A stretch of DNA of 64,000 bases from Candidatus Gastranaerophilales bacterium (GTDB lineage: Bacteria > Cyanobacteriota > Vampirovibrionia > Gastranaerophilales > Gastranaerophilaceae), in the NCBI GenBank assembly GCA_944325515.1, contig CALVAO010000011.1:1-64000 (forward strand), in the 5' to 3' direction. Position numbers and translations under genes: made by a program. The notes beneath the pieces were generated by a model. The model was not told the origin of the DNA. It saw nothing but the letters and a program-made list of their open reading frames with translations, and did not search any database. This document shows, in pieces, positions 27,021-35,645 of this stretch. Each line of letters opens with the position of its first letter. Position 1 is the first letter of the stretch.

Positions 27021-27246
27021 AATAATTAGAGCAGATGATGAAGAAGATGATTATATATAAATAAATAATATTAATAATAATAAAAATAATAAAAAAAAAC
27101 TTTTAGAAAAAAAAATTATTTCAAAAAAAAAAAATTATTTCAAAAAAAAAAAATTCGATGTTATTTATAAAAAAATTACTATAATAAAAATAATCAATAA
27201 TTATATTATTATAATTTTATTATCATCATCATCATCTTCTTCTTCT

Positions 27247-27444
27247 TTATCCCCTTCTTACAACAGTCGCTATTAATTCTCCGTAACTGTTAAAACATCC
27301 GTTAGTTTCTTTTATTTCATAACTAACTTCACTGTCTTCAGACTTTTCTTTTTTTGCAAAAGCTTCTGCACTCTCTAAATCCTTAAACTCACCTGCCATA
27401 TCCGGTTCAAAATATGAAGGCTTGTCAATATAAACTTGATACAT
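27247..27444 (-). CDS. Small unknown protein
   Basis: A 65-aa protein with a very good ribosome binding site (AGGAGGGATATT then ATG), directly upstream of the A/T-rich tract on its 3' side and 20 nt downstream of the PilB-like gene, so probably in the same mRNA. It has an acidic and lysine-rich middle (DLESAEAFAKKEKSEDSE) and one cysteine. No family recognised; a small regulator or partner of the ATPase is possible. Confidence 0.6.
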   Translation of the reverse strand: MYQVYIDKPSYFEPDMAGEFKDLESAEAFAKKEKSEDSEVSYEIKETNGCFNSYGELIATVVRRG

Positions 27445-27464
27445 AATATCCCTCCTGTAATTTA

Positions 27465-28850
27465 TTATGCTAAATACTTTTGTAATGTTGCTTTGTCAAA
27501 AACTTCTATACTGTCTTTTGAATGAATAAATATCAAACAAGTTATCAGAGATTTAAATGACTGAAAATCTTCAAATGCTAATTTTTGCCGTAAATCAGTC
27601 ATATTATTTGCCATAAATTCTGTCAAAACTGTTTTGTCATTATAAAAAAGCTCTGATAAGAATTCAAATGCATCCCTTGTTTTAACTCCCTCAAGATAAA
27701 TCATATCCGGAGATTGAAATTCTACGTACCTTAGAGCTTTGTCCATGTTAAACCCGATATTTTCATTCAATTCGCACTGGTTAACTCCCTTAAGCTCATA
27801 TTTTGCAATTGATTCAATTGTCATTATATTTTTATTTGTGTTTGCAGATTCCATTAATAATGAATAAATAACATGCGTCTTGCCGCTTAATGGTGAACCG
27901 CAGACAAGAATTATTCCGGGATTATCCAGTGCATGTTCTATTATACTTTTCTGTTTTTCATCGGTAATTATTTTATCTAGACTTAAAGGCGGTTTATAAA
28001 TCTTAAGAGAAATTCTCTCACCCATAATTGTAGGAAATGATGATACAGATGCGATAAGCATTGTATTTTCTACCTTAAAACATAATTTACCGAGCTGCGG
28101 AATTTCACATACAGATGCGTCAAGGTTAGAAAGTGTTTTTAATTTGGAAACAAAAGCCGTATTTAATATTGCAGGGATTGTTCCTTTATCAAAAACTTCG
28201 CCGTTCTTTTTGAATATTACTTTTAAACCTTCTTCTACCTGTTCAAAATTAAGTTCATGAATATCTTCTATAATTGCCTGTTTTAAAATGGCTCTTATTA
28301 CATGCTGAATATGTTCTTCTCCTGCTTCTTCCTTATGAAGTTCTTCTGTCCAGTCAAACTCTTCATCTTCTTCTGATGTCAGAGTTATGCTGTCAACTGT
28401 ATCAGCGACTTTATAATATTCATCAATTTTTTTTACAATACTTGCCTCTGAAGCTATAACCGGCTCTATTGAACACTCTGCAGTTTCAATAATTTTATCT
28501 ATCGCAAACAAATCCAGAGGGTCTGCCATAGCAACTGTCAAAACATCTTCTATTTTAAACAGCGGAATAATTCTGTATCTTCTTGCATCCGCAAAAGATA
28601 CAAATTTAAAACATTTTTCATCCGGCTCATAATCCTCAAGATTAACATAAGGAATATGCAGTTTGCTTTCCAAAAACTTTAAAAGTGTGTCTTCACCTAA
28701 AATTCCCGAATTTATTAACGCCTGCCCGATATTTATACTCTGAACATTTGCAAGCTCTTCTGCCTTTTCCAATGTTTCATAAGACACAATCCCATCTCTT
28801 ACCAGTTCATATTTAAGTTTTTCTAAGGTTTTATTTGTTATTGTTTCCAT
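27465..28850 (-). CDS. Divergent PilB/GspE-type ATPase
   Basis: A 461-aa protein of the type II secretion / type IV pilus ATPase family. The N-terminal 150 residues match the GspE N-terminal (MshEN) region (ILGEDTLLKFLESKLHIPYVNLEDYEPD, then IPLFKIEDVLTVAMADPLDLFAIDKI). The C-half has a Walker A GSPLSGKT near residue 317. The Walker B region SPDMIYLEGVKT replaces the usual DPDxxxVGEIRD, so the catalytic acid is altered, and no tetracysteine zinc motif is seen. It may be an assembly or regulatory pilus ATPase rather than the main extension motor. Downstream lies a 65-aa gene; upstream, the repeat region and two-component genes. Confidence 0.72.
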   Translation of the reverse strand: METITNKTLEKLKYELVRDGIVSYETLEKAEELANVQSINIGQALINSGILGEDTLLKFLESKLHIPYVNLEDYEPDEKCFKFVSFADARRYRIIPLFKIEDVLTVAMADPLDLFAIDKIIETAECSIEPVIASEASIVKKIDEYYKVADTVDSITLTSEEDEEFDWTEELHKEEAGEEHIQHVIRAILKQAIIEDIHELNFEQVEEGLKVIFKKNGEVFDKGTIPAILNTAFVSKLKTLSNLDASVCEIPQLGKLCFKVENTMLIASVSSFPTIMGERISLKIYKPPLSLDKIITDEKQKSIIEHALDNPGIILVCGSPLSGKTHVIYSLLMESANTNKNIMTIESIAKYELKGVNQCELNENIGFNMDKALRYVEFQSPDMIYLEGVKTRDAFEFLSELFYNDKTVLTEFMANNMTDLRQKLAFEDFQSFKSLITCLIFIHSKDSIEVFDKATLQKYLA

Positions 28851-28869
28851 ATGGTTGTTCCTTTTTGGT

Positions 28870-29027
28870 GTGACTAGGTGACTAAGTGACTGAGTGATTA
28901 AGTGGTTAAGTGATTAAGATAATTTGTATATCTTGTCTATTATTAATTATTATTATTATTATTATTATTTATATGTTTATCAACATATAAATTCTTAGTC
29001 ACTCAGTCACTTAATCACTCAGTCACT
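28870..29027. repeat. Inverted arrays of GTGACTAAG-like units
   Basis: GTGACTAGGTGACTAAGTGA and more units on the plus strand (28870-28918) face a complementary array (28994-29027), with an ATTATTATT tract between. A third copy lies at 52826-52849 after the FkbH-like gene. The arrays could fold into a long hairpin between the response regulator end and the PilB-like start. The units are imperfect, about 9-10 nt long. Confidence 0.65.
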
Positions 29028-29029
29028 TC

Positions 29030-29398
29030 CTAATTTTCCCCCAAATACTCCTTCACTTTCTTCACAATATCATCAAGTTCAAATGGCTTTGTAATATATT
29101 CATTTGCGCCGGTTTCTTCGCCTATCATTTTATCCTCAAGCTGAGAGCGCGCTGTTACCATTAAAATTGGTATATCTTTGTATTTGTTATCGTATTTCAA
29201 GAGCCGGCTTATTTTATATCCGTTAATCTTAGGCATCATAACATCAAGAATGATTAAATCCGGCATAATCTCTTTTGCAAGCCTCAAGCCGTCTTCTCCG
29301 TTAAATGCCGTATAACACACGAAACCCGATACCTCAAGAACGAATTTCAGACTTTCAACAATATCCTGTTCGTCATCTACTATAAGAATCTTTTTCAT
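29030..29398 (-). CDS. CheY-like single-domain response regulator
   Basis: A 122-aa receiver domain without output domain. It has the acidic pair ILIVDDEQD, the phosphoacceptor aspartate in LIILDVMMPKINGY, the threonine switch in MVTARS and the lysine in YITKPFELDD. AAGGAG lies 6 nt before ATG 29398; the extended reading from 29413 is a TTG over the ribosome binding site. Its start overlaps the end of the histidine kinase by 26 nt, so the two are co-translated. It may relay a signal to the PilB-like ATPase downstream. Confidence 0.93.
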   Translation of the reverse strand: MKKILIVDDEQDIVESLKFVLEVSGFVCYTAFNGEDGLRLAKEIMPDLIILDVMMPKINGYKISRLLKYDNKYKDIPILMVTARSQLEDKMIGEETGANEYITKPFELDDIVKKVKEYLGEN

Positions 29399-31385
29399 GC
29401 GTATCTCCTTCAATATCGTATGAATACATTATATCACATTCTCCATACAAAGTTTTGTTCTGCTCTACTACGGAATCAATCTTCTTTTTCAGGAATTCCG
29501 CTGAAGGTTTATCTCCGTCTATTAGAATAAGCGAAAGCGTTGTCATTCCGCCGTCCTTTTCTATGAGAGAATTTGTCATATATGTTTTGTTTAACAAATT
29601 ATTTTCTCTGAGCAGATTTTCAATAACTTCATTTGTGGATTTAATTTTTATTACAGCAATTGTAGAGCCGTTAGAACGCGCTTTTTGTACAAGCTGTTTC
29701 TTTATCATTAAGAAGTTACTTCTGTCATTTGCAACCGGTATAACAAAGTAAAATTTAGAACCCTTATTAATTTCACTGTCGCACCAGATTGCACCGTTAT
29801 GAGATTCCATAAGCTGTCTTGCAATCGGAAGCCCTAAACCGGAGCCGCCGACTTTTCTTGAAAGCGAATTCTCTATCTGCGCAAACTTATCAAAAACGTG
29901 ATTTAAATCCTTGCGCTCAATACCTATGCCGTGATCCTCCACACATACCTGCAGATAATTTCCCTGCAGTTTTTTGATGTCGTCTTCAAAACAATGGTCG
30001 TACTGCAATTCTCTTGCATTTACAACTTTGGAAGAAATTTCAATCTCTCCGGCATCCGGAGTAAACTTGATGGCGTTTGATACAAGGTTTGTCAAAACCT
30101 GCTCAAGACGGTTGGAGTCAGCATAAATCTCAACATCTTCGTCGGATGGAGTATATTTTATTGTCAAATTCTTCTCTTTTGCAACTTCCGACAAATTGTT
30201 TTTTACATATTCTATTACCGGTTCAATATGTATAAGCTCAAATTTGAAATCCATTTTTCCGGCTTCTATTTTTGAAATATCAAGAAGGTCATTAATAATG
30301 CCGGAAAGCCTTATGGCATTTCTCTTACCCATTGATACGAATTTTTCAATGTTTTCTGTCATTTCTCCTGCTTTTCCGCTTAAAATAATATCCATTGCAT
30401 TTTTAATAGCAGTAAGAGGGGTTCTTAATTCGTGCGAAACAATTGAAATAAATTCTGATTTTAAACGCTCAAGTTTTTCTAACTTTCTGTTTGTTGCTTT
30501 TAATTCCTGCGTGAAAGATGCGCTCTGAAGCGGTATCGTAACCTGCTGTACAAGAGTCTGGAAACATGTTGCATCTTCTGTTGTAAATGGTTTTTCACGG
30601 TAAATTTCAGTAAATCCGAAAAATTCATCATTTAATGTTATCGGAGCAAACATATTGTCAAATCTCAAAACAGAAAAATCATATTCCTGTATATTATGCT
30701 TAATCTCTTTTTCTATTTTTAAATTCCCTATTTTTATATCAATCGGAGGGTCGGAAAGAAGAGATTTGTAGCTTAATATTGCACGGAGTTTCAATGCTTC
30801 CAGAAGTCTGTCTGAAACTTTGTAAAGCGAATTGATAATTAAAACCGGCTCACGCTCTGAACGAAACAAAAGTGTACATGACAATTCAAAGTTCAAAGAT
30901 TTTTCAATCCCTTCTATCATAATTTTGATAAGCTTGTCTTTATCCAGCGTGCCTGCAAGCTGTGAACTTGTGTTATAAAGAACATTTAATTGATAAAGAC
31001 TTCTTGCAAGCTCTTGATTTGATTTTGCCATTTTCATCAGAGAATGCCTTGTCTTTAAACTGGAATCAACAGTTGCTGACAAAAGCTTTTTATCAATAGG
31101 TGCTTTGATGAATAAGTTAGCATTGTGCGTGACGTCTTTGTTATGCTCTTTATTGCCGAGAATAAGCAGTATAACAACAGGAAACTGTTTGATTTTTCTG
31201 CATAAATGTTTCAAATCAAGAGTTTCTATATCTCCGTCAATGATAACAATATCCGGTTCCTCAACTTTTAGAATATCGAAAATCAAAGTTTGTTCACAAG
31301 ATACTATAATCTCATCTGATGGAAAAACTTCTTTTATAATGTTTTCTTTTTCACTATCCCCGCTAATTAGCAAAAACTTTGTCAT
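29373..31385 (-). CDS. Sensor histidine kinase with receiver-like N-terminus and GAF-like domain
   Basis: A 670-aa soluble kinase. Residues 1-120 look like a degenerate receiver (VIIDGD and FIKAPI at the Asp and Lys places); next comes a coiled and GAF-like domain (TSSQLAGTLDKDKLIKIMIEGI); then HisKA (FISIVSHELRTPL, phospho-His) and HATPase_c (NAIKFTPDAG, VEDHGIGIERKDL, GSGLGLPIARQL). A C-terminal extension of about 100 residues ends beyond the ATPase. No membrane helix is seen, so it senses an internal signal. ATG 31385 is used; TATTAT lies 6 nt before it and there is no ribosome binding site, so its mRNA may be leaderless. Confidence 0.92.
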   Translation of the reverse strand: MTKFLLISGDSEKENIIKEVFPSDEIIVSCEQTLIFDILKVEEPDIVIIDGDIETLDLKHLCRKIKQFPVVILLILGNKEHNKDVTHNANLFIKAPIDKKLLSATVDSSLKTRHSLMKMAKSNQELARSLYQLNVLYNTSSQLAGTLDKDKLIKIMIEGIEKSLNFELSCTLLFRSEREPVLIINSLYKVSDRLLEALKLRAILSYKSLLSDPPIDIKIGNLKIEKEIKHNIQEYDFSVLRFDNMFAPITLNDEFFGFTEIYREKPFTTEDATCFQTLVQQVTIPLQSASFTQELKATNRKLEKLERLKSEFISIVSHELRTPLTAIKNAMDIILSGKAGEMTENIEKFVSMGKRNAIRLSGIINDLLDISKIEAGKMDFKFELIHIEPVIEYVKNNLSEVAKEKNLTIKYTPSDEDVEIYADSNRLEQVLTNLVSNAIKFTPDAGEIEISSKVVNARELQYDHCFEDDIKKLQGNYLQVCVEDHGIGIERKDLNHVFDKFAQIENSLSRKVGGSGLGLPIARQLMESHNGAIWCDSEINKGSKFYFVIPVANDRSNFLMIKKQLVQKARSNGSTIAVIKIKSTNEVIENLLRENNLLNKTYMTNSLIEKDGGMTTLSLILIDGDKPSAEFLKKKIDSVVEQNKTLYGECDIMYSYDIEGDTHEKDSYSR

Positions 31386-31391
31386 ACTATT

Positions 31392-31397
31392 ATAATA
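31392..31397 (-). promoter_or_regulatory. -10 box of the histidine kinase gene
   Basis: TATTAT on the minus strand, 6 nt before ATG 31385, with a TTGCAT word about 18 nt further upstream. The spacing predicts transcription starting near the start codon. Confidence 0.5.
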
Positions 31398-31446
31398 GCA
31401 AAAAGACAAGATAAAATGCAATTTATGGATTTAGTAAATCTGAATT

Positions 31447-31680
31447 TTAGATATTATTAACGAGTAGTTCGCATCCTATTTTTGTTGACTCATTGTCAAT
31501 TTTTTCTATAATTTTGTATTGGTTTTCTTTGATTATTTTCATGGCTGTCATCAGTGCAGTACCGTAATAACTGTTTTCACTGATATGTTCACAGTAACCA
31601 CATACGATTTCCATTAAATCGTGGTTCTGGATAACCATTTCTTCAATTTCACCAATGAAACTAATAACTTTTTGTTGCAT
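31447..31680 (-). CDS. Small unknown protein
   Basis: A 77-aa acidic helical protein with AAGGAG before its ATG. Contains three cysteines, including a C-x2-C pair (VCGYCEH) around residue 27 and one near the C-terminus. Transcribed upstream of the histidine kinase in the same direction, 62 nt before it. Function unknown; the cysteine pair could bind a metal. Confidence 0.6.
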   Translation of the reverse strand: MQQKVISFIGEIEEMVIQNHDLMEIVCGYCEHISENSYYGTALMTAMKIIKENQYKIIEKIDNESTKIGCELLVNNI

Positions 31681-31803
31681 ATTCTCAACTCCTTCTATTG
31701 GAAAATGTATTAAAATTATATCAAATAATAAAATAATTGCAAGTACATTTTTAAAATATATTTTTGTTTTCTTATATTTTAGTATAAAATTTAGTTAGAA
31801 ATT

Positions 31804-32472
31804 ATGATTTACTTAGACGCAGGAACAACTTATTCTAAATTAATCAGTGATAAAAACTGTTTTAGCAATGATTATTTATCAAGTTTTAAAAACGGTTTTT
31901 ACTATTATATAATACCATCAAATATAATAAAGTCGTTAAATATTAAAGCGGATTTTTCATGCGGTCATATGGCAGATGCCAGTGAGAATGAAATTATTGC
32001 TCTGGCACAGGGTGCAAAAAAATATGGTATTGACGATGATGCTGTTATACTGGACTTGGGAAGCAGGGATGCAAAGTGGATAAAATTTAAGAACGGAAAA
32101 TTTCATGATATGGATTGGAATACCTCCTGTGCGAGTTCTACAGGTGCTACAGTAGAGATGCTTTTAAAATTTTATGATATCAATCCGGAGGATTTGAAGT
32201 TTAATGAAGAAAAGTTCTCCGTAACCTGCGGAATTTTTGGTATGGAAAAAATAATGGATTCTATATCATCCGGTGCAGAACCCGCGGAAGCTGTTTCTAA
32301 ATTTGTTCACGGAATTGCATTCAATGCCTGGAATTTTTGTAAAAAACCGGAAAAAATATATCTTTCCGGCGGATTTTGCGAAAACAGATGTTTGATTGAC
32401 TCTCTTGCTAAATACTGCGATGTAGTTTCTCTGGGCAGGTTTGTACTCTGTACGGGGTTGATGTCGGGTTAA
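31804..32472 (+). CDS. Short BadF/BadG/BcrA-like ASKHA ATPase
   Basis: A 222-aa protein of the acetate/sugar-kinase-Hsp70-actin superfamily, resembling activator ATPases of 2-hydroxyacyl-CoA dehydratases. The phosphate-1 motif is YLDAGTTYSKL, the phosphate-2-like segment VILDLGSRDAKWI, and NTSCASSTGATVEMLL and LSGGFCENRCLID match the family. True activators carry a bridging [4Fe-4S] cluster on a C-x-n-C pair; here only scattered cysteines remain, so it may be another activator type. Shorter than the usual 255-270 aa. It is followed by the GH57 gene and seems to share its direction only by chance. Confidence 0.72.
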   Translation: MIYLDAGTTYSKLISDKNCFSNDYLSSFKNGFYYYIIPSNIIKSLNIKADFSCGHMADASENEIIALAQGAKKYGIDDDAVILDLGSRDAKWIKFKNGKFHDMDWNTSCASSTGATVEMLLKFYDINPEDLKFNEEKFSVTCGIFGMEKIMDSISSGAEPAEAVSKFVHGIAFNAWNFCKKPEKIYLSGGFCENRCLIDSLAKYCDVVSLGRFVLCTGLMSG

Positions 32473-32486
32473 ATTTTTTGTATACT
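32458..32486 (+). promoter_or_regulatory. Promoter of the GH57 gene
   Basis: TTGATG (32458-32463), a 17-nt spacer and TATACT (32481-32486) lie within and just beyond the end of the preceding gene. The ATG is 10 nt after the -10 and has no ribosome binding site, so the leader would be at most a few bases. Confidence 0.55.
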
Positions 32487-32496
32487 TAAATTAAGT

Positions 32497-34737
32497 ATGA
32501 ATAACAAGGTTAAGAAACTTTCTCTTGCCGTTTACTGGCATATGCATCAACCGGTCTATGAGCTGGAAGGCACTTATTTAATGCCCTGGGTAAGACTGCA
32601 TGCGGTTAAAGATTATCTGGATATGGCGCTTATTCTGGAAAAATTTCCTGAGCTCAAGCTTAATTTTAATATTGTTCCGGCGCTTCTCGATGCAATTTTA
32701 GATTATGCGGACGGCGGATATCATGATATTCATTCAGAACTTTCTGTTTCTGATACTGAAAGTTTAAGTGATGAGGAAAAAGCTTTTATTTTGAATAATT
32801 TTTTCAGTTCAAAATACGAAACAATGATTTATAAAAGCGAAACTTATAAAAATCTTTATCAAAAACGTTTTTCGCGTGATGTAGTAAAAATTGATGAATT
32901 TTCATCTCAAGAGCTTTCAGATTTAATGGCGCTGTTTAATCTTGTCTGGATTGACCCCGTTCATTATGAAAGGTATCCGGAGCTTAAGATTTTATGGGAA
33001 AAACAGTGCGGTTATACTCTGGAAGACAGGATTAAAATTCTTGATATTCACAGACAAATAATTAAAGAAATTATACCGGCGTATAAAAAATATATTATGC
33101 AGGGGCGCATAGAACTTACAACAAGTCCGTATTATCATTCAATACTTCCTATACTTATAGATTTGAAAGCTTCGACTAAATCAGTAATTACGACAGAAGG
33201 GCTTCCTCAATCGCTTGGAATGCTGGACGATGCAAAATTGCAGATTAAAAATGCACTTGACAGAATAGAAGATGTTTTTTCTGTCCGCCCGAAAGGAATG
33301 TGGCCGCCGGAGTTGTGTCTTGGTCCTAAAACACTTAATCTGCTTGCTAAAGAAGGGATTAAATGGACTATATCTGATGAAGGCGTTCTGGCAGACTCTA
33401 TCAACTTTGATTTTATCAGAGATTTTAAGGGTAATTTAAATGACCCGTATCATCTGTTGAAGGTTTATAATTATCAGACGAAAGATAATAAAGAAATTGA
33501 CGTTATATTTCGTGACAGATCCATACCTAATTTGATAAATTTTGAATACGCCGGAATAAATTCAAAACTGGCGGTAAATGATTTATACGAAAAAATTAAG
33601 ATTATTCAGAATAAACTTCTTGTATCTCCCGATGAAAACCATCTTTTGACGATTGCTCTGGATGCGGAAAACTGCTGGGAAAATTATCAGAATGACGGAA
33701 TGGATTTTTTGGAAGGCATATATTCAATGATTACGGAGGATGAGTCTTTAGAAACCGTTTTGATTAGTGATTATATAGACTCTGATAAGCATAAAAAAAG
33801 TCTTAAAAAAATATATTCCGGCTCATGGATAGACAAGACTTTTCAGTACTGGATAGGTGAGCCGGAAAAAAACAAAGCATGGGCTTTTTTAAAAAAGACA
33901 AAAGATGATTTTGAGAATTATGTAAAGGAACACAAAAACAATCCTAATATAAAATCTGCAAGACGCGAGCTTTTGATAGCAGAAGGAAGCGACTGGTTCT
34001 GGTGGTACGGGGAGCCTAATCATTCCGGACAGGATTTTATTTTTGATTATATGTTCAGAGAGCGTTTAAAAAATGTTTATTTGATGCTGGGTATTGATTA
34101 TCCTAACTATCTTGATAATACTTTGATAACAACAATAGAGCTTCCTTTTAAACATCCAAAACGGAATATTTCACCGCGTATGGACGGTTCTCTTAAAAGC
34201 TCTGATGACTGGTATAATTCCGGTTCAATAAGTATGTTAGACGGACCTGTATATCGCGAAAATAAAAATATTGATAAGATTAATTTCGGCTGTGACAGCG
34301 AAAATATTTACTTCCGTCTGCATGTTAATAAAGGCTCCGGCGAAATCAGCTTTGTGGATAGGATTAATCAGTTTTATATATATACACGCAATGCTACTAA
34401 TGTTTCTGAGCGTGCGTATATAAGATTAATAAGCAAGACGGACAATCCTTACCCGATTCTTCTTGAGAAATTTGAGCATGAGCTTACTTTAACTCTTGTT
34501 AAAGATACTCTTTATCCTATCCGTATGGCAACGGTTCTTCACCCTAATATGTGGACTCTTGATAATCCGGAAGGCATTAAGATAGTGTATGATGATGTTA
34601 TAGATGTCTGTATTCCGTTTGAAAAACTCGGCATTAAACCTCAAGAAACAGTGGAGTTTTTTATGGCAAATACTGACTCCGGAGTTAAGAACACATATAT
34701 TCCGCAGGAAATTATGTTGTCATTAAACAGAGAATAA
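32497..34737 (+). CDS. Glycoside hydrolase family 57 protein
   Basis: A 746-aa GH57 enzyme acting on alpha-glucans such as starch or glycogen, or as a branching enzyme. The first 420 residues are the GH57 domain: LAVYWHMHQPVYELEG, LNFNIVPALLDAI, LTTSPYYHSILPIL, the nucleophile region GMWPPELCLGP, and ALDAENCWENYQ near the acid residue. The C-terminal half is a beta-rich region (FGCDSENIYFRLHVNKG) likely for sugar binding. Length and order fit large GH57 alpha-amylase or glucanotransferase-like members rather than short ones. Glycogen metabolism is supported by glgA further on. No signal peptide, so it is cytoplasmic. Confidence 0.92.
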   Translation: MNNKVKKLSLAVYWHMHQPVYELEGTYLMPWVRLHAVKDYLDMALILEKFPELKLNFNIVPALLDAILDYADGGYHDIHSELSVSDTESLSDEEKAFILNNFFSSKYETMIYKSETYKNLYQKRFSRDVVKIDEFSSQELSDLMALFNLVWIDPVHYERYPELKILWEKQCGYTLEDRIKILDIHRQIIKEIIPAYKKYIMQGRIELTTSPYYHSILPILIDLKASTKSVITTEGLPQSLGMLDDAKLQIKNALDRIEDVFSVRPKGMWPPELCLGPKTLNLLAKEGIKWTISDEGVLADSINFDFIRDFKGNLNDPYHLLKVYNYQTKDNKEIDVIFRDRSIPNLINFEYAGINSKLAVNDLYEKIKIIQNKLLVSPDENHLLTIALDAENCWENYQNDGMDFLEGIYSMITEDESLETVLISDYIDSDKHKKSLKKIYSGSWIDKTFQYWIGEPEKNKAWAFLKKTKDDFENYVKEHKNNPNIKSARRELLIAEGSDWFWWYGEPNHSGQDFIFDYMFRERLKNVYLMLGIDYPNYLDNTLITTIELPFKHPKRNISPRMDGSLKSSDDWYNSGSISMLDGPVYRENKNIDKINFGCDSENIYFRLHVNKGSGEISFVDRINQFYIYTRNATNVSERAYIRLISKTDNPYPILLEKFEHELTLTLVKDTLYPIRMATVLHPNMWTLDNPEGIKIVYDDVIDVCIPFEKLGIKPQETVEFFMANTDSGVKNTYIPQEIMLSLNRE

Positions 34738-34838
34738 TCAACTTATTTATTTCGCAATCAAGGATAAATAAAGAGGACGATAATTTTAAACCTGTAGTTT
34801 ATTTTCTGAATAATACGTGTTATCATGTATATAGAGCT

Positions 34839-35645
34839 ATGAAATCAGTAAAAGAAGTATCAGTTGAATCAAAAATATTGAAACGTTTGCAGAACCGCCC
34901 TAACTGCTTAAAACTTGTGCATTATTTATTTGATGATGAAGAGCTGCAGGAAATGCAGGATTATGCGAACAATGTGTCTATCAAGCGTTTAGGCTATAAT
35001 GACCACGGTCCTGTACATATGAGGCAGGTTTGTGCAAATGCAATAAAAATGCTGAATATCTTGCATGAATGCGGAATAAAAACGTCTTTAGAAGCTGAAG
35101 AAATAGGAACTTTTGAAGATAGTATGTGTGCGGTTATTCTTGCAGGATTAATGCATGATTTAGGCATGATGATAGGAAGACAGGGACATGAAGAAATGTC
35201 TGTTATTCTTGCTAAACCTTTGATTGAAAGAGCCTTGATGCATGTTTTTCCGGATGATTTGCACAGAAGAGTTATAATTCGTTCTATTGTTATAGAATCA
35301 ATTATCGGGCATATGTCATCGAGAAGAATCCATTCAACAGAAGCCGGAATTATTCTTATTGCTGACGGGTGTGATATGACCAAAGGTCGTGCAAGAATTC
35401 CGCTTTCTATTAATACAACTCCGCGCGTGGGCGATATTCACAAGTATTCAGCTAATGCTATTAACCGGATAAGAATACAGCACGGAGAAAAGAAACCAAT
35501 AAAAATTTCCGTAGAAATGAGTGCTGATGTCGGCTTTTTCCAGATAGAAGAGGTTTTATTTGCAAAAATTGATGCAAGTCCTGCAAAAAAATATGTTGAA
35601 CTTTATGCAGGTGTTGAAGGGCAAGAACCTAAGTGTTACCTCTAG
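34839..35645 (+). CDS. HD-domain phosphohydrolase
   Basis: A 268-aa protein with the HD-superfamily signature: HGPVHMRQVCANA (first His), LAGLMHDLGMMIGRQGHEE (HD dyad), ESIIGHMSSRR and IADGCDMTKGRARIP, the last including the C-terminal metal Asp. HD hydrolases cleave phosphate mono- or diesters, including nucleotides and (p)ppGpp; the exact substrate is not visible. The RelA/SpoT GTP-pyrophosphokinase domain is absent. Its last 17 nt overlap the convergent MFS gene. It is isolated, with no ribosome binding site at ATG 34839, perhaps leaderless. Confidence 0.85.
   Translation: MKSVKEVSVESKILKRLQNRPNCLKLVHYLFDDEELQEMQDYANNVSIKRLGYNDHGPVHMRQVCANAIKMLNILHECGIKTSLEAEEIGTFEDSMCAVILAGLMHDLGMMIGRQGHEEMSVILAKPLIERALMHVFPDDLHRRVIIRSIVIESIIGHMSSRRIHSTEAGIILIADGCDMTKGRARIPLSINTTPRVGDIHKYSANAINRIRIQHGEKKPIKISVEMSADVGFFQIEEVLFAKIDASPAKKYVELYAGVEGQEPKCYL

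Larger units (their letters stand above)
26019..27246. repeat. 1.2-kb non-coding region built of repeats and A/T tracts
   Basis: No gene was seen. In order it holds an 84-bp element (26088-26171) that recurs at 38569-38652; a 37-bp inverted repeat pair (26250-26287 and 26473-26510, TCCCTGGATGGGGAAGG in one arm); two CGGACAGTTAT words (26581 and 26732); a stretch rich in CCCCTCGCCCCTTGTGGGAG (26630-26650); a copy of the end of the preceding gene (26756-26784); a cluster of TTTTCTACA words (26812-27020) with a perfect palindrome; and a nearly pure A/T tract (27045-27235). The first 740 bp look inserted. Confidence 0.7.

Noticed and set aside
27045-27235. Coding potential in the A/T tract
   Set aside because: Nearly pure A/T with many stops in all frames; no ribosome binding site.
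28870-29027. Possible CRISPR array
   Set aside because: Units are 9-10 nt, contiguous and without unique spacers; the two arrays are inverted copies, not direct repeats with spacers.
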